Assembly (NCBI GenBank): GCA_963827155.1 | Contig: CAWGZV010000002.1 | Span: forward strand, 1,612,001-1,676,000 | DNA: 64,000 nt | Source: UTCFX2 sp963827155 | Lineage (GTDB): Bacteria > Chloroflexota > Anaerolineae > Anaerolineales > UBA4823 | Reading direction: 5' to 3' | Shown: positions 1 to 9,666 of the stretch, one piece after another | How the letters are laid out: each line of letters begins with the position of its first letter | Position numbering within the stretch: the stretch's first letter is position 1 | Notes under the pieces: generated by a model | Told to the model about the DNA's origin: nothing | The model's input: only the letters and a program-made list of their open reading frames with translations | Database searches by the model: none | Program-made: the position numbers and the translations under genes

Positions 1-51
1 CGAGCCGATTATCACATAATCCACAAAACTAGAATCCCTCAGCACGTCCAT
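1..51 (-). CDS. N-terminus of FAD/NAD-dependent oxidoreductase (partial)
   Basis: Seventeen codons run off the left edge on the minus strand and end in DYVIIGS, the beginning of a Rossmann dinucleotide-binding loop as found at the start of GMC-type and related FAD oxidoreductases. The ATG (51..49) is preceded by a strong Shine-Dalgarno AGGAGG about ten bases upstream, which supports the start. The glycine-rich loop itself would lie beyond the window, so the exact family cannot be named. Confidence 0.5.
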   Translation of the reverse strand, partial: MDVLRDSSFVDYVIIGS

Positions 52-95
52 CAAGTGTATCCCTCCTCTTCGTAACTGACAGTTGAAGCATTGTT

Positions 96-101
96 ATTAT
101 A
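96..101 (-). promoter_or_regulatory. Candidate -10 box for the leftward oxidoreductase
   Basis: A perfect TATAAT lies on the minus strand about 45 bases upstream of the partial gene's ATG. A possible -35 (TTGCAT, 18-base spacer) is weak, so this is a tentative promoter. Confidence 0.3.
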
Positions 102-744
102 AAACGGGATTGACGGTATATGCAATTCGAGATAGACTGAATTGGCCGATCGGGAGACTTTAATGAGACGATGGAAAGGCTGGGGCGTCAATAATTTCGA
201 GTTCCCTTTGCCGATACGGCAGCTGGTTGTTTTCGAGAGTTTTTTGGGCTTACCGCATCTCTGATTTTTTTGCCACCAACCTATCCTCAGTCTTAATCGC
301 TTGTCTCGAATTCTGGTCACTCCTTTGATCCGAATTGATCCAGGCATGCAGCATCTGCTCGCCTTTGATCAAAATTTTCAAGATAGCTTTGCGCCAAGTT
401 ACTGGCTCATCAGTTTAGCGCATACATTCACAAATTCGTCGTTTACTGAAGAATTAAGATCTCTGATTGTTTTTATCTGACATGAACATTTCATCATGTT
501 GCCAAAAGGTGGCAGGATTAATATAACAGGATTGATCAATCCTCTTAAAGACAATGAACGGGTAAAAATTATCAAATTTTTACACACAATCAACCAGAAC
601 TTGAATTCAAAGGTGCTCACACGAAGGAAGATATTGAAAGCCAGTAATTTTGTATTGAAAACAATGATCGCCAGTTAAATCATACTGGGAAGGATTATGG
701 GGTTAACCGTTCTATAATTCAACGTTTATGAGTTGTGAGGTCGA
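102..744. other. Intergenic stretch without recognised gene
   Basis: Only short open frames occur here (a 98-codon leftward one at 51-347 and a 60-codon rightward one at 496-678). Neither has recognisable motifs. A TATAAT at 713-718 with no good -35 may serve the FGGY kinase that starts at 745. Confidence 0.5.
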
Positions 745-2340
745 ATGAACTCGTCGATTCATCCGCAAAAAGACCTGATTTTAGCGATTGATAATGGTAC
801 GCAAAGCGTTCGCGCTTTGCTGTTTGATCCGCAAGGAGAACTTAAGGCAAAAGCTCGGATCCCGATCGAACCTTATTTCTCTACTTCACCCGGGCTTGCA
901 GAGCAGCATCCCGAAGTTTTTTGGGAAGCTGTTTGCCAGGCCTGCCAGCTGCTCTGGCAGAATTTAAAAAATGGCAGTGAAGGTTTGTCTCGCGACCGCA
1001 TCGCTGGGATCACTTTGACAACCCAACGATCAACCCTCATCAACCTTGATGAAAACAACCGCCCGCTGCGACCAGCCATGGTGTGGTTGGATCAGCGCAG
1101 GACGACCGGTCTGGCACCCCTGGGTGGACTGTGGGGGTTGGCATTCAGGCTTTCAGGTATGACCCGCACCGTTGCTTATCTGCAGGCAGAAGCGGAAGCA
1201 AATTGGATTTATCATCACCAACCCGATATCTGGAAAAATACCAAAAAATACATCTATCTTTCTGGCTACTTGACTTTCAAGTTGACTGGTAAACTCCGCG
1301 ATTCAACCGGATGCCAGGTTGGTTATATGCCATTTGATTATAAAAAGATGCGCTGGGCAAGCAAATGGGATTGGAAATGGCAGGTGCTGCCGATCTATCC
1401 ACAAATGCTCATCGACCTTTTTCCACCAGCCGCTGTTTTAGGGGAGATAACCCCTGAAGCGTCTGAACGAAGCGGGATTCCTGCAGGATTACCATTGATT
1501 GCAGCCGCCTCCGATAAAGCTTGTGAAGTCATCGGGGCAGGCTGCCTCGAGCCAAATATTGGTTGTTTGAGTTATGGGACTACGGCAACGATTAATACTA
1601 CCCACCGAAGGTACGTAGAGGTTATCCCATTAATTCCTCCCTATCCAGCAGCAATCCCTGGTTCATACAGCCTTGAAATTCAAATTTACCGCGGGTTTTG
1701 GATGGTGAGCTGGTTTAAACAGGAATTTGGTTTGGAGGAATTGAGACTGGCCGAACAATTGGGTGGGGAACCAGAACAATTATTTGATCATCTTGCCGCA
1801 ACTGTGCCTCCTGGCTCAGACGGGTTGATCCTCCAGCCGTATTGGTCCCCTGGTTTGAAAATTCCAGGACCCGAAGCCCGAGGTGCAATCATTGGATTTG
1901 GCGATAACCACACCAGAGCCCACTTATACAGGGCAATTCTAGAAGGTCTCGCGTATGCTTTGCGCGAGGGTGCTGAAAGGACTTCGAAACGCACAGGTGT
2001 AAAGATCGATCAGTTGAGAATAGCCGGTGGAGGGAGTCAAAGCGATGCCGCTATGCAGATCACCGCAGATATTTTTGGTCTACCGACTTCACGCCCATCG
2101 ATTTATGAAGCTTCAGGTTTAGGCGCTGCGATTGACGCCTCGGTTGGATTGGGCTTCCATCCAGATTTCGACTCGGCGATCAAAGCGATGACACATCTAG
2201 GGGATACGTTTCAGCCGGATCCAACTTCGCATGCCCTCTATCAAGAAATTTATAACCGTATCTATCTAAAAATGTATCATCGACTGAAGCCCCTCTATGA
2301 AGAGCTTCAAATTATCATCCATTCTTCCCAACCTGGCTAA
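745..2340 (+). CDS. FGGY-family carbohydrate kinase
   Basis: This 531-residue cytoplasmic sugar kinase of the FGGY family would phosphorylate a sugar or polyol with ATP. The N-terminal phosphate-binding strand reads AIDNGTQSVRALLF (about residues 14-27). The likely catalytic Asp is in AAASDKACEVIGAG (about 253-266). The C-terminal lobe has GGGSQSDAAMQITADIFG and EASGLGAAIDASVGLG, typical of the ADP-binding half. Length matches the family (480-550). It resembles the YgcE-like branch, but the substrate cannot be read from sequence. It stands alone, with the kinase genes 140 bases downstream unrelated. The frame is intact. Confidence 0.88.
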   Translation: MNSSIHPQKDLILAIDNGTQSVRALLFDPQGELKAKARIPIEPYFSTSPGLAEQHPEVFWEAVCQACQLLWQNLKNGSEGLSRDRIAGITLTTQRSTLINLDENNRPLRPAMVWLDQRRTTGLAPLGGLWGLAFRLSGMTRTVAYLQAEAEANWIYHHQPDIWKNTKKYIYLSGYLTFKLTGKLRDSTGCQVGYMPFDYKKMRWASKWDWKWQVLPIYPQMLIDLFPPAAVLGEITPEASERSGIPAGLPLIAAASDKACEVIGAGCLEPNIGCLSYGTTATINTTHRRYVEVIPLIPPYPAAIPGSYSLEIQIYRGFWMVSWFKQEFGLEELRLAEQLGGEPEQLFDHLAATVPPGSDGLILQPYWSPGLKIPGPEARGAIIGFGDNHTRAHLYRAILEGLAYALREGAERTSKRTGVKIDQLRIAGGGSQSDAAMQITADIFGLPTSRPSIYEASGLGAAIDASVGLGFHPDFDSAIKAMTHLGDTFQPDPTSHALYQEIYNRIYLKMYHRLKPLYEELQIIIHSSQPG

Positions 2341-2477
2341 TTCCCACCAAGCTTGTCTGATCGCTTTATTTTATTTTCTTCTTAGGTTATACTCACCTCG
2401 GGTATGGCTGGGTGAATTTCGCAGTGATGAAACCAATCCTACAATGTCAACGTCCTTACAATTAGAGGCGCCTCCTA

Positions 2478-3621
2478 GTGGAAAATCTTGTTGGTCAAAA
2501 CCTTAACCGGTACAGGATCCTCAGCCTGCTCGGTGAAGGAGGTATGGGTGCAGTCTATAAAGGTTATGACGCGACGTTGCAGCGTGATGTCGCCATTAAA
2601 AATACTGCATGACTTTTATTCCCGTCGACCAGATTTTCAAGAACGCTTTCTTCAGGAAGCCCGGACTGCTGCAAGGTTAGATCATCCAAATATCGTCCAA
2701 GTACACGACTTTGGAAAGGATCGCTCATTCCTATTTATCGTAATGAAATTTATCTCGGGGGATAATTTAGAGCGGATGCTTCGGGATCTGCGTTCTCAGC
2801 AGAAATGGATTTTGCTGCTTGAGGCTTGTGAGTTAATCCGACAGTTATCCTTGGCATTAGATTACGCGCATCGGCAGGGAGTCCTGCATCGAGACATAAA
2901 ACCCGGTAATATTATGATCGAGCCGGAAACTTCAGCCGGTTTACCTTATCGTCCTGTCGTCACAGACCTGGGTCTGGCAAAGCTTGCGTCTGGTGGGGTG
3001 ATCATACCTGACAGCATCTCGATGGGTACTCCAGCTTACATGTCGCCTGAGCAAGCATTGGGCCAGGCTATGGATGCACGCAGTGATGTCTATTCGCTCG
3101 GAGTCCTTTTCTTCGAATTAGTAACCGGTCAACTTCCTTTCCCAGCTCGAAGTCTCTCCGATGCAATTCTATATCATGTCAACACCTCTCCACCAGACCC
3201 ACACTCAATTCGATCGGATATCCCACACAATATTGAGGGCATCATTCTCCGCTGCCTCCAGAAAGCACCCGATGAACGCTATCCGTCAGCTTTCGCGCTG
3301 GCTTCAGTCATCTCAGAAAATGTGTCCTTGTCGAAAGAATTCCAGACCGATGCCAATCCAATTGCGATTGAAGTGAGTTTGCTGACCCAATATCAACAAA
3401 GCGTTATCGATCCTCTAGAGGGTTCAATCCTTTTTGAAAACAATCCGGCTTCAGAGGTTTCAGAAGATCGAATTCAAGTAGTTGCGAAAGATAAGACCGT
3501 TCAATCTGTCTTGATAAAACATCCAAGAATGATGATCGGACGTGATTTTGACAATGATATTGTAATCGATGACAGGAAAGCATCTCGACATCATGTTCGA
3601 ATTGAATTCGATCAGAATTGA
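2478..3621 (+). CDS. Ser/Thr protein kinase with FHA domain, N-terminal part (frameshifted)
   Basis: This is the first part of a Hanks-type membrane kinase of about 1100 residues that really spans 2478-5784. A GTG at 2478 starts the P-loop lobe (GEGGMGAVYKG, then VAIK). The frame is broken at the A5 run 2598-2602. Removing one A joins VAIK to ILHDFYSRRPDFQERFLQEA and the rest of the kinase. Catalytic motifs are present: HRDIKPGN, DLGLAK (the DFG equivalent) and GTPAYMSPEQ. An FHA domain begins near 3475 (MMIGRDFDNDIVIDD, then SRHHVRIEF) and is cut by an in-frame TGA at 3619-3621. The remaining FHA strands (VDLNSTNGT) follow directly in the same frame. Role: phospho-signalling at the membrane. 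The break could be a sequencing error or a real lesion. Confidence 0.82.
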
Positions 3622-3717
3622 TACAGAATTGTTGATCTAAACAGCACCAATGGCACTTCGCTCGCAGATCAGCGTCTCACGCCTGGAGCTGCTGAACCTT
3701 GGCCTCCCGAAAAAGCG

Positions 3718-5784
3718 ATGCGCATCGGCGACACCTGGTTTCGTCTAATGCTTGCCAGAAATCAAAATATTCCCGCCACTGAACCTGTTGCAGCCTCGGT
3801 TGGCCTGGAGAAAACAACAAAAAAAATCGAGATGCGTGGTGAGGCAGCCATCGCTGTATCGCTGGATGTCGATCATATCTCTGTTGAGCCAGGAACAGGT
3901 GCTCAAATACAGGTCACCATCGAGAATAACGGCAGCTCAATGGATCAGGTTTTATTATCCGTCGAAGGCATCCCTTCCTCCTGGGTGAGAACACCGGCTT
4001 TCCCAATCTCTCTCATGCCTGGTGAATCGAAAGACATGACAATTTTCCTCACAGCGCCCAGATCAGCCGAAAGCCGTTCAGGTCAGTTTTCAGTCACAAT
4101 CAAAGCTCATAGTCAGCAGAACCCGAACCCAATACACACCAAATTGTCGCTTTCGTTGTCTGCTTTCACATCCTTCGAGAGTTCATTGTCTCCCACTCAT
4201 CTTCGGGCGGGTCAAAAAGGCCGCATAACTCTCAAGAATCACGGAAATGCTACGGAGCAGTTCTCTGTAATTTGGCATGATCCAAATCACGCGTTGGTAT
4301 TTACCCCAGCACAACCTGCATTCCTGGTACCTGAAGGCGGTGAAGTAGCTGTGGAATTTCAAGCTGAAGCCCATCCCAGAAAATGGATTAGCGGAGCAAA
4401 ACGATACCCCTTCACAGCCCAAATCCACCCTGCCTCAGGACCGCCTCAATATCTTGACGGGGAAATTGCAGAAAATAGTGTCATCCCCACTTGGATCATT
4501 CCGCTTGTGATTGTCTTATGCCTTGGAATAGGCGTGTTAGGTCTGGTAATTGGGAGCACATTAGGATATGTTTCTCTCTTCCCTACCAGTACGGATTTTT
4601 CCGAACAAACCGAAATTGCGATTGCGGTTCAAAAAACGAATGAAGCGAGCACCGCAACTGTCCTCAAACTATATGAAGCTACCCAAGTTTCTCAAGCTCA
4701 AGTTTCGGCTACAGCAATATGGCTTATAAATGACGAAGATAATGACGGATTGTCCAACGAAAAAGAAATTTCGTTAAACACCTTACCGAATAAAAGGGAT
4801 ACCGACGAAGACAATCTGGACGATGGGGAAGAAGTCAATCGGAGGATGACAGACCCTCTAAACCCCGATTTAGATCATGATGGGCTAAAGGATGGAGATG
4901 AAATCGCCAGAGGGATGGATCCTCTCAATCAGGACTCCGATGGGGATGGGATTTTGGACCCTCAAGACCTTGCCCCTCTACAAACATCCACGGCGACTGC
5001 CGATTTGAATGCTACCCAAAACGCGGCGGTTCTGGCAACCCAACAACAATCTGCTTCCCAAACTTCCGCAGTTCACCAGGCAACTGCTTCAGCTGCGGTG
5101 CAGTTAACTTTATCAGCTGCGCACACTGCTAATGCCGCTCATGCTGCCACTTTGACCGCCCAGGCTGTTCCGCGTATTGCATATATTTACGACTCAGATG
5201 TCGTCTCAGCAAATGACTTTAAGACATTCTTACAAGCCCAGGGATTCTCTGTCGATTTGATTACACCAGATAATCTACTTGTTTCAGACCTATCGATCTT
5301 CCGCCTGATCCTGATCGGATCAGATACGGGCACCACTTCAAACTGGGGAGATGCAGGAGGCACCCAAACACTGGCACTTCAGTCTTCAGGAAAACCAATT
5401 CTCGGCCTTGGCGAAGGCGGCTATGCCTTTTTTGGGAAGTTAGGTCTGGCGATCGGTTGGGGCAATGGCGCTCATGGATCAGAAGAGAAAATATTTGCAA
5501 TCGATCGATCAGCGATTTATTGGAACACTCCTATCCATGTCAATATCCCTGGAGATAAAGTGATATCCTTATATTCCAACCCAGGTGATTATGTTGGGAT
5601 CTATTTGCCTTCACCTATCTTGGATGTTGAACAAATTGCCAATATTCCTGGCAAAGAGGATTATTATCCAGTTGTCCGTCAATCCCACCGGTATGCATTA
5701 TGGGGTTTCAGTGGCACGCCTTCTGCAATGACGAATAAAGGTCAGAAAGTATTTTTTAATCTGATCGAGGCAATGATTCCTTGA
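3718..5784 (+). CDS. Kinase C-terminal part: FHA end, Ig-like domains, TM, TSP3 repeats, GATase-like domain
   Basis: This continues the kinase gene above. The frame is actually open from 3622, right after the TGA. In order it has the end of the FHA domain and two Ig-like domains resembling the NEW3 fold (about 3850-4470, for example IQVTIENNGSSMDQVLLSV). A single transmembrane helix follows (about 4486-4575, IIPLVIVLCLGIGVLGLVIG), then an Ala/Thr-rich stalk. Asp-rich thrombospondin-3-like calcium motifs come next (about 4735-4970, DNDGLSNEKE, DSDGDGILDPQD). The C-terminal domain of about 200 residues (5170-5784) has a Rossmann-like pattern, with PILGLGEGGYAFFGKLG resembling a class I amidotransferase-like fold. 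The cytoplasm-to-outside topology is inferred from the single helix. Confidence 0.78.
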   Translation: MRIGDTWFRLMLARNQNIPATEPVAASVGLEKTTKKIEMRGEAAIAVSLDVDHISVEPGTGAQIQVTIENNGSSMDQVLLSVEGIPSSWVRTPAFPISLMPGESKDMTIFLTAPRSAESRSGQFSVTIKAHSQQNPNPIHTKLSLSLSAFTSFESSLSPTHLRAGQKGRITLKNHGNATEQFSVIWHDPNHALVFTPAQPAFLVPEGGEVAVEFQAEAHPRKWISGAKRYPFTAQIHPASGPPQYLDGEIAENSVIPTWIIPLVIVLCLGIGVLGLVIGSTLGYVSLFPTSTDFSEQTEIAIAVQKTNEASTATVLKLYEATQVSQAQVSATAIWLINDEDNDGLSNEKEISLNTLPNKRDTDEDNLDDGEEVNRRMTDPLNPDLDHDGLKDGDEIARGMDPLNQDSDGDGILDPQDLAPLQTSTATADLNATQNAAVLATQQQSASQTSAVHQATASAAVQLTLSAAHTANAAHAATLTAQAVPRIAYIYDSDVVSANDFKTFLQAQGFSVDLITPDNLLVSDLSIFRLILIGSDTGTTSNWGDAGGTQTLALQSSGKPILGLGEGGYAFFGKLGLAIGWGNGAHGSEEKIFAIDRSAIYWNTPIHVNIPGDKVISLYSNPGDYVGIYLPSPILDVEQIANIPGKEDYYPVVRQSHRYALWGFSGTPSAMTNKGQKVFFNLIEAMIP

Positions 5785-5853
5785 TCACCGATCCCTTCTT
5801 TTGGATTATTCTTATGAAATCTACAGATTGGTCAAATTTTTACGGAGGTCGAT

Positions 5854-6162
5854 ATGCAGGACATCATCGGTCAAACGATTGACCGCTACAAAATCAACTC
5901 GCAGTTGTTCAAAGATCAACTCTCCATAGCCTACAAAGCATACGACCCGAAATTTGAACGTAATGTCGTAATTTACCTGGTGGATGACCAGCAAGATCAA
6001 AACAGGTATTTTATGCAGTCCGTTCGTACAATACTGGGCTGGCGGCATGTTGGGATCGCCCGAATTTACGATTTCGGAGTCTTAGAAAAAAATGTCTATA
6101 TGGTCCAGGAGCACATCCCAGGCCCTAATCTTGGAGAGAGTTCTGCAAGAATTGCATTCTGA
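5854..6162 (+). CDS. Pseudokinase N-terminal fragment (frameshifted)
   Basis: This is the start of a second kinase-like protein spanning 5854-9644. The N-lobe aligns with the preceding kinase (GQTIDRYKI) but lacks the glycine-rich loop (LFKDQLSIAYKA). It also lacks the VAIK lysine (NVVIYLVDDQ), so ATP binding in the usual manner is unlikely. The frame ends early because of one extra G at 6133-6134. Skipping it gives PGPNLERVLQELHSEDFWI and continues in another frame to 6240. There a missing G in the G4 run 6240-6243 returns it to the frame of the next fragment. Confidence 0.72.
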   Translation: MQDIIGQTIDRYKINSQLFKDQLSIAYKAYDPKFERNVVIYLVDDQQDQNRYFMQSVRTILGWRHVGIARIYDFGVLEKNVYMVQEHIPGPNLGESSARIAF

Positions 6163-6210
6163 GGACTTTTGGATAAGCCTGCATGAAGCGGTTCAATTTA
6201 CGAAAGAATT

Positions 6211-9200
6211 ATGCCTGGCAGTAGAATTTATCCATCAGCGGGGCTTGTCCATGGAGACATACATCCAGGAAATATTGCGATCAAACCTGAACCGACTGAA
6301 TTCCTTCCTTATCAACCTGTTATCACTCGAACCGGATTGATTAAACCTGGGGCAAATCTTGCTCCACCTGCTTACCGTTCTCCAGAGGCAGCTAGCGGTG
6401 GTCGAATAGACAAGATCTCTGACCTTTACTCGATTGGCGCGGTACTTTATGAGCTCTGCACTGGTCAGCCACCCACACCACAAACAAAAGTTACCGGTGG
6501 ACCCGCTCAGATCCTTGCACCCCATCTTCTTCATCCCGATCTGCCGGAATGGCTTGAAAATATCATCCTAAAATCGCTTTCTCCAAATCCGGATGATCGT
6601 TTTACAGACGCTAATTCACTAGGCTCTGCATTAAACCAGATCTCGTCGCTTGCTGGTAAAGGTCACAGCACTCCATCAGGTATCAGTAAAACGACCCAAT
6701 TATTGACGGTCTTTGAGAAAAAGATGGATTCTGCTGATCGAGAAACTTACAAACCGAATTTCCCTGTTCCAGGCGCGATTCCTCCACCACCTTTACCGGA
6801 TTTATCTGAAGACACGGTTTATGTGCTCTTTCCGGATAAAAGCGTTCGCAGTTTCAAAATGAAGCCTGCGGGATTGACTATTGGGCGAGGAAAAGAAAAC
6901 GATATTCCCCTAGACCTGCCAGGCATCTCTCGCCAGCACGCCCGGATAGATTTTGATGGACAAAACTATTCAGTCCGTGATCTGGGCAGCCTCAACGGCA
7001 CTTTTATGGAGCAGAAACGTCTCTCTGCAGAACAATCTCAAGTTTGGCTGCCGGGAGAGAACCTGCGAATTGGGGAAGCCTGGCTGCGGGTTGAGCGAAA
7101 AATGCAGAATCGCACAACCCAGGCAATCGTTTCGCGTGATTTACCGACCCGTCCTGGAGCTACTGCCGGTCTTCCGAATACCGATGAGGTGTTTGTTGGT
7201 CAAAATGGAGAACCAATAGATGCCAGCCAGGTCTTCCGCAGCCAAGGAATCGGATGGTTAGGCGTATTTGCAGAATCTTTGGCGCAATCGGTCGCTCCTG
7301 GAGCTGTGGTCGAGATCCCAATTTTATTGTTCAATCGTGGACCCGCGACCGATTCCTTGTCAATCAGCCTGCAAGGAATCCCGCTTGAATGGGTTCCCAA
7401 TCTCCCTCAGAATATCCGCATACCATCAAATGGTCAACGTGAGGTGAAACTTCCTATTCGACCACCTCGCTCGCCTCTGGTTAAAGCCGGTCGATATGGA
7501 ATTGTCTTACGAATCAGCAGCCAAAACTCAAGCGATCAAAGTATTGAGATGCGTCTCACCCTGACAGTGACTGCTTTCTCTTTATTTGCCAGCGAGCTTA
7601 AACCACTGGTCTTAAATCCAGGAGAGACCGGTCAGGTGTTTATCCATAATCGCGGAAATTTACCGGAGACATTCACTGTGATTTGGGAAGATCGAGCGAG
7701 AACGCTTGCTTTCGATCCACCGCAAGTGAAGGTCACACTCCAGGTGGGGAAATCGGCAGTCGTGGAGTTTAAGCCTGCACTGAATAAGCCCCGTTTAGTT
7801 GGACCTGAGCTTTCGCACCCATATAGAATTCATGTTAGCTCATTAGGGGGTCAATCTGAAACCCATCAAGGTGAAATGCTCAGCAAAGGGCTTATACCGC
7901 CATGGGCGCCTATCGTCCTGGCGGGGTTGATTATCATCCTGGCTTGTGTTGTATGCTTGCTTGTCAATCAAATTACATTCCCTTTGCGTCGCGCAGACCG
8001 GACAGCCCAAGCTGCACAAACGGAGATCGCAGCGGCAACCGAAACCGCAAGTTTCCTCCAAACTGCCACTTCACAGTCTATCGAAGGGGCAAATATGGCA
8101 ACGATCCAGGCTGCCACGGCGACTTCCGCATGGTTAGCCATGGATCAAGATCAAGATGGATTAACTAACAACCTTGAGCAGCTTGCCGGGACGAATCCCG
8201 ACGCTCCAGATACCGATATGGATGGTTTAACCGATGGAATTGAAGTTCACACCTGGAAAACCAACCCATTGATCGCTGACAGCGACGGTGATGGATTAGT
8301 GGATGGCATTGAAGTTGAACGTGGTACAGACCCATTAGACCGTGATACTGACGGTGATGGTTTGGTGGATTCGATCGATCCAGATCCGTTAAATTTTGCG
8401 ACTTCCACTCCAATAATTTACCTCCCCACCCCCACCCATAGGCCTCCCCTTACGCATACCCCTACATTCACTCCGACCTCAACGGTTTCGCCTACTCCTC
8501 GCTTCATCGATCTTACTATCGCGATCAGCAATGGGCAGAATTCTTCAATACCTGGGGCGAATGTCGCATATACCATCCTTGTCACAAACAAGGGTCCAGC
8601 ACCAGCCTCGAATATCCAGGTGATCGATCAGTTTCCTTCCACGATGATTAATCCTACCTGGTCTTGTATAGCCTCCCCGGGTTCTAGATGTTTGACTACT
8701 AATGGTAATGGAAATATTAATGCGCTGATAGATCTTGTCCCGGGTGGTACTGCCACGCTGAATGCAAATTCGAACATCGCCCCCAATGCCATCGGGCAGC
8801 TTGTCAATACTGCCCGGGTAGTCAGTCCTTCAGGATTAGTAGAGCTAAATCCGTTCGACAACCAGGCGACCGATAGCGATACACTCACCCCACATGCTGC
8901 GCTTTCAATCAGCAAAACCGATAATCGAGATTTTGTGATCCCTGGACAGGCTCTCGCGTATGCTGTGATTGTTTTCAATAATGGTCCCAGTACAGTTACG
9001 GGTATTGGAATCACAGACAGTTTCCCTAATCAGCTCAGCAATGTCTCATGGACATGCAGCGCTACCTCTGGTTCAAACTGTGGTGTTTCTGGAACGCAGT
9101 CCGGCAATATCAATACGCTTGTCAGTCTCAATCCTGGTGGGACTTCCACTTTCAACATTAATTCCACGGTGAAAAATTCAGCGGTAGGCACAATCACAAA

Positions 9201-9297
9201 CTCAGCCTCCCTGAATTCGCCAATTGATCCGGGGACTAATAATAAAACTGTGAGCGATTTCAACGAACATTGTCCCTCAAGCAAATCTGGAGCTTAA
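6211..9297 (+). CDS. Pseudokinase-FHA-Ig-TM-TSP3-DUF11 membrane protein, main part
   Basis: This is the main body of the pseudokinase. The catalytic loop is HGDIHPGN instead of HRDIKPGN. The DFG position reads RTG (VITRTGLIKPG), against DLG in the upstream paralogue, so a phosphotransfer role is doubtful. An intact FHA domain follows (about 6820-7100: GLTIGRGKENDIPLD, SRQHARIDF, DLGSLNGT). Then come Ig-like domains (7290-7880), one TM helix (about 7900-7975), an Ala/Thr stalk, TSP3-like calcium repeats (8140-8390, DSDGDGLVDGIEVE), a Thr/Pro linker and DUF11 repeats (from about 8505). The TGA/TAA region is premature. An extra T at 9258-9260 diverts the frame, and removing it continues into a further DUF11 repeat. 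The neighbouring paralogue suggests tandem duplication. Confidence 0.82.
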   Translation: MPGSRIYPSAGLVHGDIHPGNIAIKPEPTEFLPYQPVITRTGLIKPGANLAPPAYRSPEAASGGRIDKISDLYSIGAVLYELCTGQPPTPQTKVTGGPAQILAPHLLHPDLPEWLENIILKSLSPNPDDRFTDANSLGSALNQISSLAGKGHSTPSGISKTTQLLTVFEKKMDSADRETYKPNFPVPGAIPPPPLPDLSEDTVYVLFPDKSVRSFKMKPAGLTIGRGKENDIPLDLPGISRQHARIDFDGQNYSVRDLGSLNGTFMEQKRLSAEQSQVWLPGENLRIGEAWLRVERKMQNRTTQAIVSRDLPTRPGATAGLPNTDEVFVGQNGEPIDASQVFRSQGIGWLGVFAESLAQSVAPGAVVEIPILLFNRGPATDSLSISLQGIPLEWVPNLPQNIRIPSNGQREVKLPIRPPRSPLVKAGRYGIVLRISSQNSSDQSIEMRLTLTVTAFSLFASELKPLVLNPGETGQVFIHNRGNLPETFTVIWEDRARTLAFDPPQVKVTLQVGKSAVVEFKPALNKPRLVGPELSHPYRIHVSSLGGQSETHQGEMLSKGLIPPWAPIVLAGLIIILACVVCLLVNQITFPLRRADRTAQAAQTEIAAATETASFLQTATSQSIEGANMATIQAATATSAWLAMDQDQDGLTNNLEQLAGTNPDAPDTDMDGLTDGIEVHTWKTNPLIADSDGDGLVDGIEVERGTDPLDRDTDGDGLVDSIDPDPLNFATSTPIIYLPTPTHRPPLTHTPTFTPTSTVSPTPRFIDLTIAISNGQNSSIPGANVAYTILVTNKGPAPASNIQVIDQFPSTMINPTWSCIASPGSRCLTTNGNGNINALIDLVPGGTATLNANSNIAPNAIGQLVNTARVVSPSGLVELNPFDNQATDSDTLTPHAALSISKTDNRDFVIPGQALAYAVIVFNNGPSTVTGIGITDSFPNQLSNVSWTCSATSGSNCGVSGTQSGNINTLVSLNPGGTSTFNINSTVKNSAVGTITNSASLNSPIDPGTNNKTVSDFNEHCPSSKSGA

Positions 9298-9362
9298 AGT
9301 CAGCGCGCCAATTTCTATCACCGCCAGCACCGCCCTGACCTACACGATTACGATCACAAATA

Positions 9363-9644
9363 ATGGACCATCCACTGCTTCCAACATTAGACTCTACGGA
9401 TACCATCACCAACACAGCGGGTTTCGTGTCCTCTATCCCTGGAATTCCTGATTGTCAGTTCAGCAGCGGAAAAATAATATGTAATTTGGGAAGTCTGAAC
9501 GCTGGCAGCGCAAAACAGGTGCAGATCACAATTACCTCCCCACCTGCTACCGGACCTTTTCCAAATATCGTGGATATTAAGGCTTCTGAAGTGGATCCGA
9601 ATCCGGCGAACAACACCCTAACAACTACAGTCCTGGTGAATTGA
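9363..9644 (+). CDS. C-terminal DUF11 repeat of the pseudokinase (frameshifted fragment)
   Basis: This is the last DUF11-like beta-sandwich of the preceding protein. From 9263 the frame reads TNIVPQANLELKVSAPIS and continues to ITNNGPSTASNIRL. One extra T near 9395 then shifts it into this frame (TDTITNTAGFVSSIPG, ending PNPANNTLTTTVLVN). ANNTLT-type ends are typical of DUF11 units. It is unlikely to be an independent gene: the ATG here falls inside the repeat and has no ribosome-binding site. Confidence 0.65.
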   Translation: MDHPLLPTLDSTDTITNTAGFVSSIPGIPDCQFSSGKIICNLGSLNAGSAKQVQITITSPPATGPFPNIVDIKASEVDPNPANNTLTTTVLVN

Positions 9645-9666
9645 AAATCAATAATAACTATACGGT

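Noticed and set aside
51..347. 98-codon leftward open frame
   Set aside because: No motifs, strongly biased composition and no ribosome-binding site. Its stop overlaps the true start of the leftward oxidoreductase at 51.
3619..3621. Genome-wide TGA recoding to explain in-frame TGA
   Set aside because: TGA is used as a normal stop by many intact genes in the window and Trp is encoded by TGG, so a changed genetic code is unlikely.
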